Source of the DNA: Bacteroidota bacterium
Lineage (GTDB): Bacteria > Bacteroidota > Ignavibacteria > UBA10030 > UBA6906
Assembly (NCBI GenBank): GCA_019637975.1
Contig: JAHBUR010000013.1
Location: forward strand, 1 to 64,000
Length of the DNA: 64,000 nucleotides
Direction of reading: 5' to 3'
The translations under genes and the position numbers were made by a program. A model generated the notes under the pieces. The model saw only the letters and a program-made list of their open reading frames with translations, did not search any database and was not told the origin of the DNA. Positions 1-9,185 of this stretch are shown in pieces; position 1 is the first letter of the stretch, and every line of letters begins with the position of its first letter.

Positions 1-690
1 GCAGTTATCGGCGTTGCGGCGGCATTTCTCTGGTCGGTGTTGCTGAGCCGTGTGCGAACGCTGCGCAATTCACTGTTTACAACGCCTGCATTCGTGTTCG
101 TGATTTTTGCCGTTGCCGAGATGTTCGAGTTCAGCGGCGCCATCACATCGCTCGCATTCGGCATTGCGCTGGGGAATGTCGAGGCATTCAAGGTGCCGCG
201 TTTGAAACAGTACATGCCTCTTGAACCGATCGCGCCGAACGAAATCGAGAAGACGTTCTTTTCCGAAATCGTCTTTCTGCTCAAGACATTCTTCTTTATT
301 TACATCGGGCTTTCGATTCAGTTGAAGGATCCGCTGTGGCTGACGGTGGGACTTGCGCTGACGGCTCTGATCTTCGTTGCAAGAGTTCCCGTTGTCCGGT
401 TCTCGATGTCGAAGCGCATTCCGGCACAAGATGCATCGTTTATGGCGACGATTGTGCCGAAGGGATTGGCGGCGGCTGTGCTTGCATCGATTCCATTGCA
501 GCAAGGCGTTGAAGGCGGCGAGTTGATTCAGAACGTGACGTATTCCATCATTCTCTTCAGCATCATTGCAACATCGATTCTCATTTTCTTGCTCGATAAA
601 ACATCCCTCTTCAAACTGTATGAGAGAATGCTGAAAGCAAAGGCCTCACCGATGCTGAAAGAGCCGGAACCGGATGAGGATGTTCAATGA
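1..690 (+). CDS. Cation:proton antiporter, C-terminal part (partial)
   Basis: The frame is open from the first base, so the N-terminus lies outside the window; 229 codons are visible. They contain several long hydrophobic segments with short charged loops and end in an acidic tail (EPEPDEDVQ), the look of the second half of a CPA1/NhaP-type exchanger. FFIYIGLSIQL and PKGLAAAVLASIP resemble conserved late-helix regions of that family. The protein would swap H+ for Na+ or K+ across the inner membrane; the ion cannot be read from this part. The stop codon overlaps the next start by four bases (ATGA), so the two genes are probably co-transcribed. Confidence 0.8.
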   Translation, partial: AVIGVAAAFLWSVLLSRVRTLRNSLFTTPAFVFVIFAVAEMFEFSGAITSLAFGIALGNVEAFKVPRLKQYMPLEPIAPNEIEKTFFSEIVFLLKTFFFIYIGLSIQLKDPLWLTVGLALTALIFVARVPVVRFSMSKRIPAQDASFMATIVPKGLAAAVLASIPLQQGVEGGELIQNVTYSIILFSIIATSILIFLLDKTSLFKLYERMLKAKASPMLKEPEPDEDVQ

Positions 691-1319
691 ATCTCTTGAT
701 TGTCGGTGCAACGGGAGGAACGGGGCGCGAATTGGTAAAACAGGCTCTTGCTCAAGGACACAAGGTGACGGCGTTCGTGCGCAACCCTGCGGACTTGAAA
801 ATCACTCACAACAATCTCACAATCGCTGAAGGTGATGTTCTTGATTACGTATCAGTTGAGAAGGCTGTTCGCGGGAACGACGCCGTCCTCTCAGCCCTCG
901 GTCATAAGCGATGGTTTGTGAGAACGACGATCCTCTCCGAAGGAACGAAGAACATCATCACGGCAATGGAGAAGCACGGCGTGAAGCGATTCGTGTGCGA
1001 AACGACTCTCGGCATTGGTGACACAAGAGGAAAGCTCGGTTTGTATTACACCCTCTTCGTCATTCCCGTTATTGTGTTTTTCTATTTCAGAGATAAAGAA
1101 ACACAAGAACGTTACATCAAAGAGAGTACATTAGACTGGATTATCGTCCGGCCCGGACAGTTGACAAACGTCAAGAAACTCGGGAAGTATCGTCACGGAA
1201 TGAACATTGGAAGTTGGTTTCGAACAGTCTCCATCTCACGTGCCGATGTCGCAGACTTCATGCTGAAGCAGGTTACCGACAACACGTATCTCCGCAAAAC
1301 CCCCGCTGTTGCCAACTGA
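687..1319 (+). CDS. NAD(P)-binding protein, NmrA-like / atypical SDR
   Basis: This 210-residue protein opens with a Rossmann dinucleotide motif (GATGGTGRE, residues 7-15), followed by AFVRNPADL and EGDVLD, the usual spacing in NmrA-like atypical short-chain dehydrogenases (SDR_a5 group). VRPGQLTN near residue 156 is the typical C-terminal active-site-loop region. A YxxxK catalytic motif is not evident, so it may bind NAD(P)H as a sensor or act as a reductase on an unknown substrate. It is soluble and has no signal peptide. It starts inside the last codons of the antiporter gene (4-base overlap) and converges on the DUF5686 gene, whose stop lies 6 bases away. Confidence 0.85.
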   Translation: MNLLIVGATGGTGRELVKQALAQGHKVTAFVRNPADLKITHNNLTIAEGDVLDYVSVEKAVRGNDAVLSALGHKRWFVRTTILSEGTKNIITAMEKHGVKRFVCETTLGIGDTRGKLGLYYTLFVIPVIVFFYFRDKETQERYIKESTLDWIIVRPGQLTNVKKLGKYRHGMNIGSWFRTVSISRADVADFMLKQVTDNTYLRKTPAVAN

Positions 1320-1325
1320 GCCGCC

Positions 1326-3668
1326 TTAGAATAAACTCGCGACGCCGATTGTGAACCGGAAATTCCGCGGCGCGCTGAGTCGCCAGGTGAAGTCGGCGCG
1401 GATGAGTTCAAAGATACGGCTGATGCTGAAGCCAACCTCGCCGTACCAGCCCGATGTTGTCGTGATATCAAGGCGGGGGGGATCCAATTGACCGCCCGTA
1501 CGCTGGAATATGTACATAGGTCGTGCCCATGATTGCGCTGTCCCGCCATGAACGAGTAACTCAATGTTGTTCTCATACAGAAACGGAATGCCGAGCGCGA
1601 GAAAGGGGATGCTGCGGAAGTTATGTTCGAGATTCAACGCAACGAAACTGGTTCCACTGAATTCTTTCACGTTCATCGCTTTGAAGACGCCGAAGGGCGC
1701 AAATCCGGTCGAAGAGGTTTCGAGATCGAACAATTGTTGAGGGAAGCTGTTTCTCTCCGACACTCCCCCTGAGAGCCTCAGCGAAAGCGTCTGTGGAAAC
1801 AGCATACTCCTGCTGAATGTCGGCAATACGAGAGTCCCTTCGGCCCAGATTCGATTCGAGGAAAGTAATCCTTCCCACTGCATGTTTTGTATGTGAAGCC
1901 CCAAGGAATTCCGCCGGACAATATCGAAAGGTACCGGTTCACCGCCAATACGCGCATCCCATCCGATGATGGTGAATCGGCCACTCTGAATTGCGGGATT
2001 CGTCCTGTAGGCACGCGAGCGGGCAAAGAGGCTGAAGTTGGAGTTCTGCGGCACAGAGCGGTGTTCCTCGTTCGCGAAGAATAATGTCATTTCCAATGTT
2101 GTTGATGGAGCATGTGTTATGAGGAGACGCCAACCTTCGGCCTCATAATAGTTCCTGTAATCGTTCTTAGCAAGAAGGGAAGTGATTGAATTGAAGAACA
2201 CCCCGTAGTACCCCGCATCAGGTCGATACTGCATTGTGCGATACACATCGCCGCCAACGCCCCAGGTTTTTTTTAGCGACGTGAACACCGTTCCGCCGAC
2301 AGTGTATTTTCCTCTCTTGTCCGAAAAGCCGTATGCAACACCGCCGCGCAATTGCACGATCGGGCTGAGACTATCGACTTCGATGCGTGCCCCAAGGCGG
2401 AATCCCTCGACCCTGTTGAATGCAAAGTCGAGATTCTCAACGAGTGAAGCGGCTTTGCCATCCGCGCCGATTTGAAACGCAACTCCCCGCGGCCGGAACT
2501 GAACATCAAGCGATTGTGTGCTGTCGAGTGTAGCGTACGCATTCTCTTCCTCCAGCGTCAACGGCAACACGTTGTTCTCCCGCCAGAACGACGTATCCAG
2601 TTCTGCAACCGAAATGGTGTCAACAGAGAGTCGGGGTTTTTGGAAGATGGTGTCGGGAAGGAGAATATTGATGTCGTAGTTTGAGATGACGGACGTTTGG
2701 GAGAAATCGATCGTCGGAATTTTGATGAGCGGAATGCTAATCTCCGCCGCCGCCTCGATGCGGATATCCACCGGCATCCAGAACGAATGGTCGTACAACC
2801 CGAACTGCTGGCGGTAACGGAGATGCTTCATTTTGACAAACGGAATGTTGAACGACTCGTTGGGCTGGACATCAACACCCATCAGCGCATACGAATCGTC
2901 CGCAATGTTGATGATGCCGTCGAACAACGGTCTCGTACGCGTTCTCGGAATCATCTTAATCTCATAAATTTCTTTTCCGTAACTCACTTGCGTCCGGAAC
3001 AGCTTGTAGTCGTAGTAGTCAAGAGCATCGTCCGCCGTCGGCCCGATGAACGTGTAGCCGATGAAGCGGATTTCATCGTCGTTGAAGTTGATAATTCTTC
3101 CGACCGAGGCAAAGTTGAATTCCGATTTGATGTTCTCCGTCTGGCGCTTCTGCTTCACAATCTCGCGCAGCGTATCGCCCTTCTGCCAATATCCTTTTGT
3201 AAACGACTCGGTAATACTCGCAATCTCGTCATCCCGCTTCAACACCTGGCGCGTAAACGCATCCATCTCGAACGAATTCAGCCTTTCCATCCATTTCTTC
3301 TTGTTGGCAATCGCTCGACGGATGATCTCGATGGCGGGGTCTTCGCCGCGCACGAGTATTTCGGGAAGAACGATATCGGACGGGGTGAGTGAGATGTTGC
3401 GTACTTCGTTTTCCGTCAGCATCAGATGCAGCGTGTCCGGTTTGTAGCCGAGACAGCTTGCTACCACAATGCGCTTGCCGGGCCACAGCAGCAGTCGGTA
3501 TTTGCCGTCCGCATTTGCGACAGTTCCGCGTGCCGTACCGGGCTCACGAAGATTCGCCGACGGCAACGGCTCGCCGGTGACGGCATCCTGCACGACGCCC
3601 GTGAGAACGAAAGACTCCTGTGACGCTGCCGTTGAACAGAGGAGAAGAACCGCCAGAAGGTATTTCAT
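1326..3668 (-). CDS. DUF5686 outer-membrane protein with carboxypeptidase-like N-terminal domain
   Basis: The 780-residue product begins with a signal peptide (MKYLLAVLLLCSTAASQ). Next comes a carboxypeptidase-D regulatory-like beta-sandwich at about residues 22-105, recognisable by LTGVVQDAVTGEPLPSANL and GTVANADGKYRLLL. The remainder matches the Bacteroidota DUF5686 family: a helical linker rich in K/E (IRRAIANKKKWMERLNSFE), then beta strands, ending in an aromatic-rich segment (FRFTIGVASLF) as in outer-membrane barrels. It is presumably an outer-membrane protein. The molecular role of DUF5686 is not established to my knowledge; CarboxypepD_reg domains are common on TonB receptors. It is transcribed alone, convergent with the preceding gene. 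Confidence 0.85.
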   Translation of the reverse strand: MKYLLAVLLLCSTAASQESFVLTGVVQDAVTGEPLPSANLREPGTARGTVANADGKYRLLLWPGKRIVVASCLGYKPDTLHLMLTENEVRNISLTPSDIVLPEILVRGEDPAIEIIRRAIANKKKWMERLNSFEMDAFTRQVLKRDDEIASITESFTKGYWQKGDTLREIVKQKRQTENIKSEFNFASVGRIINFNDDEIRFIGYTFIGPTADDALDYYDYKLFRTQVSYGKEIYEIKMIPRTRTRPLFDGIINIADDSYALMGVDVQPNESFNIPFVKMKHLRYRQQFGLYDHSFWMPVDIRIEAAAEISIPLIKIPTIDFSQTSVISNYDINILLPDTIFQKPRLSVDTISVAELDTSFWRENNVLPLTLEEENAYATLDSTQSLDVQFRPRGVAFQIGADGKAASLVENLDFAFNRVEGFRLGARIEVDSLSPIVQLRGGVAYGFSDKRGKYTVGGTVFTSLKKTWGVGGDVYRTMQYRPDAGYYGVFFNSITSLLAKNDYRNYYEAEGWRLLITHAPSTTLEMTLFFANEEHRSVPQNSNFSLFARSRAYRTNPAIQSGRFTIIGWDARIGGEPVPFDIVRRNSLGLHIQNMQWEGLLSSNRIWAEGTLVLPTFSRSMLFPQTLSLRLSGGVSERNSFPQQLFDLETSSTGFAPFGVFKAMNVKEFSGTSFVALNLEHNFRSIPFLALGIPFLYENNIELLVHGGTAQSWARPMYIFQRTGGQLDPPRLDITTTSGWYGEVGFSISRIFELIRADFTWRLSAPRNFRFTIGVASLF

Positions 3669-3759
3669 ATCGGATAGGGGATGAAGGTTGACAGGGAAAG
3701 ATACGAAAAGCGTAGATCAAAGTTGCCCCCGTCTCGTAACACAAAACCCCCGGCATCAA

Positions 3760-4290
3760 TCAGCCGAGCAGTTTTCCCGCGCGCAGCCGCTCGAACAATG
3801 TGCCGCGAGCTTGGCGCTTGGCCCCGCTGCGGATGCGCCATTCCGTGTGAGGCTTCGAGGTGGAAATTCCGTGCAGTTTTTGCCAAGCGGGAAGAACGCG
3901 CCGCTCACATTCCAGCACTTCCGGTGCGAGGGGATCGAGCAGGTAGGCTCGCATCAACGACTCGAAAGCATTGTCGACCGCTCCGCGTGAAAGAAAATGT
4001 TCTGCACTCACAATCAGATTCCTGACACGCTTCTGAATTGTGCGCTCCTGTTCTTCCCTGTTGCTGGCCGGCTCTTCCTCCGTTGCGGTGAACGTGAAAA
4101 GGCTTCTCAAAGCGGACGGCTTTTCTTGTTCGGATCGGAGATTCCGTACAAGCTCGCGGATGAGATGAATTGATTTATTTTCCGGCTCGATCAGTTCGGC
4201 GTCGGCAAGCAGTTCGAGAGCTTCGCCATACAGACGCGATTCGATGAACTGTTCGGCTTCGGTAATCAGACGGGTGACGCGGGTATCCAT
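3760..4290 (-). CDS. Hypothetical helical-repeat (TPR-like) protein
   Basis: A small protein of 176 residues if translation starts at ATG 4290; a GTG nine codons upstream (4317) is an alternative, and neither has a clear ribosome-binding site. Two segments with TPR-like spacing are visible: LYGEALELLADAELIEPEN and GAVDNAFESLMRAYLLDPLAPE. Between them lies a charged linker (EEEPASNREEQERT). The C-terminus is basic. No signal peptide or enzyme motif is seen. Such short alpha-solenoids usually mediate protein contacts. It lies between the DUF5686 gene and a CDF exporter on the same strand, about 125 bases from the latter, so co-transcription is possible but not shown. Confidence 0.6.
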   Translation of the reverse strand: MDTRVTRLITEAEQFIESRLYGEALELLADAELIEPENKSIHLIRELVRNLRSEQEKPSALRSLFTFTATEEEPASNREEQERTIQKRVRNLIVSAEHFLSRGAVDNAFESLMRAYLLDPLAPEVLECERRVLPAWQKLHGISTSKPHTEWRIRSGAKRQARGTLFERLRAGKLLG

Positions 4291-4416
4291 GTTCTGGCAC
4301 AATGCAAACGATGGCACAATGTACTCTGCTCACGCCGGCGAATGCTGTGTGAGCAGAGGCCGGTGACACATCATACAGAGAGGAATGATGAGCGGAGATG
4401 ATGCCAAGCACATCCG

Positions 4417-5406
4417 CTACTGATAAGGCGGGCGGTCCGTCAAAGCGGCAACATCCCACGCGGGTGACTGCTCGTACTGTGCCGACCGTTCGGGACATGA
4501 TGGAACGCTGCACATCCGGCAACAGGAAGGAAGGCACGGGTCGAGATGAATCAATACCTGTGCATGATTCTCCAACCCTTCCGTCAGTGTTTTCTGTATC
4601 GCATGTTGGAACGTCTCCGCCTTTGCAACAGTCCAGTAGAACGGAACAGTTAGATGGAAATCGACGTGATGCATTTGTCCGGAACGCATCACGCGCAGAA
4701 GATGCACAGTAATCCATTCGGCAGTCCGGTTTTTGTTGACAATATTGACAACGCTGTCAAGTGTTTCCGCGTCAGATTCATCCATCAACCCACCGACAGA
4801 AACACGCATCAGCTTGTAGCCCGAAACGAGAATATTGATGGCGACGGCGATAGCAACGAGGGGGTCAAGCAGTTCGATGTCCGTGAACCGGACCAGCAGC
4901 AATCCCGCAACAACGCCAAAGCTTGTCCACGAGTCGGTCAGCACATGTTTGCCGTCCGCGACAAGTGTGAGTGACTTCGTTTGCTTTCCCCGCTTGATAA
5001 GAAACCACCCGAGCCCGAGATTGATAACAGCGGCGCCGAGTGTCAGCAGCATGCCGGTATCCAGTTGCACAAGCTCGCGACCCACAATTATGCCGCGTAC
5101 GGCCTCATAGATAATGGCAAGCGCGGCAACAACGATTAATCCGCCTTCAATGCCGGCGGAGAAGAACTCGATTTTGCCATGCCCGTAGGGGTGGGACTTG
5201 TCCGCGGGGCGCGAGCTGAGCACGACGCTGTAGAATGCCATCGAGGTGGCGGCAACATGTACGATGGATTCCAAGGCGTCGGAGAGAATTGCGGCGGAGT
5301 TGGTGATGAAGTACGCCGCCGTTTTCATGACGAGCATCAGCCCGCCGACACTCAGCGAGATGATTGCTGCTTGCTTTTTACGGTGATAGTCGCTGTCGGT
5401 TGGCAT
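4417..5406 (-). CDS. Cation diffusion facilitator (CDF) metal exporter with cysteine-rich tail
   Basis: A 329-residue protein starting at ATG 5406 (MPTDSDYHRK); an upstream in-frame extension lacks family similarity. It has about six membrane helices, the CDF helix-2 metal-site region SDALES (residues 42-47), the HPYGHGKIE loop (72-80) and the helix-5 site H154/D158 in DGKHVLTD. It exports divalent metals (Zn2+, Fe2+, Co2+ and others) using the proton gradient. The cytoplasmic domain ends in a dense cysteine cluster (C291, C295, C296, C299, C304) followed by R307, a tail seen in some FieF/DmeF-like members that may add a metal-binding site. It is divergent from the flavoprotein gene at 5514. 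Confidence 0.9.
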   Translation of the reverse strand: MPTDSDYHRKKQAAIISLSVGGLMLVMKTAAYFITNSAAILSDALESIVHVAATSMAFYSVVLSSRPADKSHPYGHGKIEFFSAGIEGGLIVVAALAIIYEAVRGIIVGRELVQLDTGMLLTLGAAVINLGLGWFLIKRGKQTKSLTLVADGKHVLTDSWTSFGVVAGLLLVRFTDIELLDPLVAIAVAINILVSGYKLMRVSVGGLMDESDAETLDSVVNIVNKNRTAEWITVHLLRVMRSGQMHHVDFHLTVPFYWTVAKAETFQHAIQKTLTEGLENHAQVLIHLDPCLPSCCRMCSVPSCPERSAQYEQSPAWDVAALTDRPPYQ

Positions 5407-5513
5407 GACAAATCTGATCTTTGAATTCAAGATAGTGAGAAAAGTCGAAAGAAGATTGCCCTCAGGCAATTCCATTCACTTGGACTTCCCAATTCGCTTC
5501 CGTAATTTACCGC

Positions 5514-6779
5514 ATGTCTCGCCCCAATCCCATCTTTGTCATCGGCGGCGGCGCAGCCGGAATCATTGCAGCGTGTCGTGCTGCTTCGCTCGGTGCCCGC
5601 GTTCTTCTTCTTGAACGGAATAGCAAATTGGGCATCAAGTTGCTTATCTCCGGCGGAGGCAAATGCAACATTACACACGCGGGGCCGATGGAGGAAGTCC
5701 GGGCAGCGTTTGTCCCTCACGAAGCGCGATTTCTCAAACCTTCCTTCTATACATTCTCCAACGATGATATTGTAAGAATGATTGAGGATGCCGGAGTTGC
5801 AACGTACACGCGTCCGAACGGCAGAGTCTTTCCTGTCAGCGGCAACGCGGATGATGTGGTGAACGCGCTGGCGGGATACCTGAAGAAAGAAGGAGTTCAA
5901 TTGAGGCTGAACGCAAGAGTCTCCGGGATCGTACATCGTGAGGATGCGGTTCGGGGATTGATGATCGGGAATGTTGAGATAGAATCGGAACACATTATTC
6001 TCGCAACGGGCGGCGCATCGTATCCCAAAACGGGAACGAAGGGCGACGGCTTTGAATGGGCAAGAGCACTCGGACATACGATCGTGCCCGTTCGTCCCGC
6101 GCTTGCCCCGATCGGCATTGAGCCGAAGCTTCCTGCGGATTGGCGCGGCGTTGCTCTGCGGGACGGTTGCCTGATGGTGTTCGCCGACGGCAGGAAGCTG
6201 ACGGAATGGCGCGACGATATTCTCTTCTCTCACGAAGGCATAACGGGGCCTGCTGCGCTCGAAGTCAGCCGCGTTGCGGCGGAAGCGATGCTTGCACACG
6301 ACGTGGAATTGCGGTTTGATTTCTTCCCTCAAAAGGACTTTACTCACGTTGATGATGATCTGAACAAACTCGTTCTCTCAAAACGTGACAGGATGATCTC
6401 CACCCTGCTCGAATCGTGGCTGCCCAATAGAATTGTTCATCCGCTCCTGCAATCAGTCGGCATTGATGCTGCAAAGCGGGGGCATGTGCTGACGAGGGAG
6501 GAACGGCGGAAAATCGTCCAGCTTCTGAAAGACTGGAAACTCGGCAATGTTTCCTCCATCAACATTGAACGCGGCGAAGTGACGGCGGGAGGCGTGGCGC
6601 TGGACGAAGTTGACCCGAAATCGATGCGTTCGAGAAAGGTGAAGGGGCTGTACATTTGCGGAGAAGTTCTCGATATTGCAGGCCCGGTTGGCGGCTACAA
6701 TCTGCAGGCGGCGTTTTCCACCGGCTTCGTGGCGGGGGAAACTGCGGCGAAGGATTGGCTGGCTTTGCAGGGTGATTGA
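5514..6779 (+). CDS. NAD(P)/FAD-dependent oxidoreductase, HI0933/BaiN-like
   Basis: This 421-residue flavoprotein starts with a FAD-binding Rossmann motif (VIGGGAAGIIAA) and the family signature GIKLLISGGGKCNITHAG. ATGGASYPKTGTKGDGF in the middle and GGYNLQAAFSTGFVAG at the end are the other hallmarks of the YhiN/HI0933/BaiN family. The closest characterised homologue group includes BaiN, a gut bacterial bile-acid reductase, but most members are of unknown substrate. The protein is cytoplasmic with no signal peptide. It is transcribed away from the CDF exporter; the next gene starts about 75 bases downstream. Confidence 0.92.
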   Translation: MSRPNPIFVIGGGAAGIIAACRAASLGARVLLLERNSKLGIKLLISGGGKCNITHAGPMEEVRAAFVPHEARFLKPSFYTFSNDDIVRMIEDAGVATYTRPNGRVFPVSGNADDVVNALAGYLKKEGVQLRLNARVSGIVHREDAVRGLMIGNVEIESEHIILATGGASYPKTGTKGDGFEWARALGHTIVPVRPALAPIGIEPKLPADWRGVALRDGCLMVFADGRKLTEWRDDILFSHEGITGPAALEVSRVAAEAMLAHDVELRFDFFPQKDFTHVDDDLNKLVLSKRDRMISTLLESWLPNRIVHPLLQSVGIDAAKRGHVLTREERRKIVQLLKDWKLGNVSSINIERGEVTAGGVALDEVDPKSMRSRKVKGLYICGEVLDIAGPVGGYNLQAAFSTGFVAGETAAKDWLALQGD

Positions 6780-6855
6780 GCCGCATCCCGGCGGAATCAT
6801 CCCGCCTCTGAATGTGTTAGAATGAAAGAACTTGTCGAACAATAAGGATTTGCTT

Positions 6856-7863
6856 TTGTCATCCCGCAGATCATTTGTCAAAACGTTAGGATTGAGTCTG
6901 CTTGCCGCTCCGTCAATGCTTGCCGACGGGCAGCGCCGTCGAAGCAGACGCGAGATGTTTGCCAACGATGAGCCGATTGCGGTTCCGCAATTCAAGCCGG
7001 AGCCGCGTACGTGGAGCAACGATACGATCACGGCAGCGTGGATCGGACACGCGACCGTGCTCATCAATTTCTACGGCACGAACATCATCACCGATCCGGT
7101 ATTCTCGGATCGGATCGGATTGAATGTTGCTCACTTGTTCACGATCGGCCCGAAGAGACTCGTTTATCCTGCTCTGACGTTCGACGAACTTCCTCCCATT
7201 GATCTTATTCTGCTGTCTCATGCACACATGGATCATCTTGACACTCCTACAATCAGAAAATTCAACCGCAACATCCCGATGGTGATTGCGCAGAATACGC
7301 ACGACGTTGTTGAAGATTTCAGATTCGAGAAAGTGTATCAGTTGGATTGGGGTCAGTGGGCGCAGATTGGCGATGTACGAGTTGAGGCGCTTGAGGTGAA
7401 GCATTTCGGCTGGCGGTATCCGTGGGAACAGGATCGTTCGCGTGGCTATCATGACGGCAGGAGCTACAATGCGTATCTTCTTTCGAGGAACGGAAAGCAG
7501 ATCGTTTTCGGCGGCGACACGGCATACCACGAACACTTCAAGAAGATCGGCGAGCGCAACATTCCGGTCGAGCTTGCGATGGTGCCGATTGGCGCGTACG
7601 ATCCGTGGATTCACAATCACTGCACGCCCGAGCAAGCGCTGGAAATGGCGGGACACATGAATGCACGCCGCATTTTGCCGATGCATTGGAACACGTTCAT
7701 TCAGAGTGAAGAACCGACAGCCGAACCAATGCAACGCCTCAAGGCTGCTGCTGCTCACGACCCCGACCGGATTGTGATTGACAGCATCGGGCAGACCTGG
7801 ACACTGCCGAGGACGGCCGCTTCAACTGCAACAGTACCAACCGCCACCAATACATCTGAGTAG
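6856..7863 (+). CDS. Tat-exported metallo-beta-lactamase-fold hydrolase (UlaG/NAPE-PLD-like)
   Basis: I start this gene at TTG 6856 because AAGGA lies seven bases upstream; an earlier TTG (6832) is possible. The N-terminus then reads SSRRSFVKTLGLSLLAAPS, a twin-arginine export signal (S-R-R-x-F-V-K). The mature part carries the metal-binding SHAHMDHLD motif, followed by VFGGDTAYHEHF, GAYDPW and LPMHWNTF, the order seen in the NAPE-PLD/RomA/UlaG branch of the metallo-beta-lactamase fold. It is presumably a zinc-dependent phosphodiesterase or lactonase acting outside the cytoplasm; substrate unknown. The stop is 5 bases before the downstream SDR start, so these two are an operon. Confidence 0.88.
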   Translation: MSSRRSFVKTLGLSLLAAPSMLADGQRRRSRREMFANDEPIAVPQFKPEPRTWSNDTITAAWIGHATVLINFYGTNIITDPVFSDRIGLNVAHLFTIGPKRLVYPALTFDELPPIDLILLSHAHMDHLDTPTIRKFNRNIPMVIAQNTHDVVEDFRFEKVYQLDWGQWAQIGDVRVEALEVKHFGWRYPWEQDRSRGYHDGRSYNAYLLSRNGKQIVFGGDTAYHEHFKKIGERNIPVELAMVPIGAYDPWIHNHCTPEQALEMAGHMNARRILPMHWNTFIQSEEPTAEPMQRLKAAAAHDPDRIVIDSIGQTWTLPRTAASTATVPTATNTSE

Positions 7864-7868
7864 ACTTC

Positions 7869-8741
7869 ATGCTTACTGATAAAGTTGCTATCATTACCGG
7901 CGCCTCATCAGGCATCGGTGCAGCACTTGCGCAGATACTTGCCCGCGAAGGAGCAACGGTTGTCCTGGCCGCCCGCCGCATAGACAAGCTGTACGAGCTT
8001 GCGCAGAGTATCAAGTTGGCAGGAGGGAAGGCCGTTATTCATCCGACCGACGTGACAGTCAAAGCCGAGGCCGAACATCTCATTCATCAAACCCTTGAAG
8101 ATCTCAAGCGAATCGACATTCTCGTGAACAATGCCGGCCGGGGGCATTTCGCCAATGTCGAAGATACAACTGACGAGATGATTCAAAGCATGTTCAAGCT
8201 GAATGTCTTCTCCCTCTGGTACACAGTCCGTCCGGCACTGAAATACATGAAGCAGCAGGAAAGCGGCCACATCATCAACATCGCAAGCATGGCGGGCAAG
8301 TTGGGTTATCCGTACAACAGCGCGTACGTCGCGGCAAAACACGCGGTGGTCGGCTTCACCATGGCATTGCGTCAGGAACTTCTCGAAACCGGAATTCACG
8401 CAACGGTTGTTTGTCCTGCCGGCGTGAAAACCGACTGGGCAAGCGTCACCGAAGGCGGCTCGATGCTGCCGATGTTTTCCGAATCGGGTCCGATCATAAA
8501 GAAGATTGCCGCTGATCGGGATATTCCTCTCCCACAAATCGAGGGAGTCCTTTCCGCTGAAGCCGTCGCAGAGAAAATTCTTGAATGTATTAAGAACCCC
8601 GTTGCCGAAGTCTATACGCAGAGCGGAGCGAAGGAATTCGTTGAACTCGCAACACGCAACCGGGAAGAAGCCGAGCATCACATGATTCCTGTTGTGTTGG
8701 GCGAGCGCGATGTGTACGAACGGGTGAAGAAGTCAGAGTAA
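7869..8741 (+). CDS. Short-chain dehydrogenase/reductase (classical SDR)
   Basis: A 290-residue oxidoreductase with the complete classical SDR signature: cofactor loop TGASSGIG (residues 10-17), NNAG (87-90), catalytic Ser140, Tyr153 and Lys157 (Y-x-x-x-K in YVAAK). The first beta-turn has AARRIDK, and R36/R37 favour NADPH. It is longer than the ~250-residue core, with a C-terminal extension (about 230-290) holding AVAEKILECIKN, as in SDRs acting on hydrophobic or fatty substrates. The substrate is not identifiable. It sits between the Tat hydrolase and DUF309, with 5- and 3-base gaps, so the three genes form one operon. Confidence 0.92.
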   Translation: MLTDKVAIITGASSGIGAALAQILAREGATVVLAARRIDKLYELAQSIKLAGGKAVIHPTDVTVKAEAEHLIHQTLEDLKRIDILVNNAGRGHFANVEDTTDEMIQSMFKLNVFSLWYTVRPALKYMKQQESGHIINIASMAGKLGYPYNSAYVAAKHAVVGFTMALRQELLETGIHATVVCPAGVKTDWASVTEGGSMLPMFSESGPIIKKIAADRDIPLPQIEGVLSAEAVAEKILECIKNPVAEVYTQSGAKEFVELATRNREEAEHHMIPVVLGERDVYERVKKSE

Positions 8742-8744
8742 TGC

Positions 8745-9185
8745 ATGAGGAAGAAATCCGTCAGCGAGATTGATGTCGCATTGCTTTCCGAACCTGAACT
8801 CTCTTTCGAAGATTGGAAGGAGTACGAAGAAGGCTGGCGGCTGTTCAACGAGCGGCAGTTCTGGCACGCGCATGAAGCATGGGAGAATGTCTGGAGACGA
8901 CGGCCGGAGGAGAGCCGGATTTTCTTTCAGGGCATTATTCAGCTTGCGGCGGCATACCATCTTCTTGTCGTCAAGAAACGCTACGGCGGCATGATGCGGA
9001 ATTTCGAGAAGGCGGAAGAAAAGCTGAAACTCTTTCCTCCGTTTTTTCTCGGGGTAGATGTTGATGGTTTGTTGCAGGCTATCAAGAGGGCTCGGGCTGA
9101 AATCCGGCGGGTTGGCGCTGAACACCTGGCAGATTGTGATCTTTCCGTTATCCCCGTCGTTTCAATTCGTCTGCCTAATACATGA
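8745..9185 (+). CDS. DUF309 family protein
   Basis: The 146-residue product matches DUF309: GWRLFNERQFWHAHEAWENV (from residue 30) supplies the H-x-x-H-E-x-W-E helix, and FFQGIIQLAAAYHLL (60-74) is the second conserved helix. These helices hold conserved His/Glu residues that look metal- or ligand-binding, but no biochemical role is established for the family that I know of. It is the last gene of an operon with the SDR (3-base gap). Its 3' end overlaps the end of the convergent methyltransferase-like gene by 11 bases. Confidence 0.88.
   Translation: MRKKSVSEIDVALLSEPELSFEDWKEYEEGWRLFNERQFWHAHEAWENVWRRRPEESRIFFQGIIQLAAAYHLLVVKKRYGGMMRNFEKAEEKLKLFPPFFLGVDVDGLLQAIKRARAEIRRVGAEHLADCDLSVIPVVSIRLPNT

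Noticed and set aside
5427..6347. Long antisense open frame (306 codons) opposite the flavoprotein gene
   Set aside because: Composition is arginine/cysteine-rich with no domain. It is a shadow of the well-supported gene on the plus strand.
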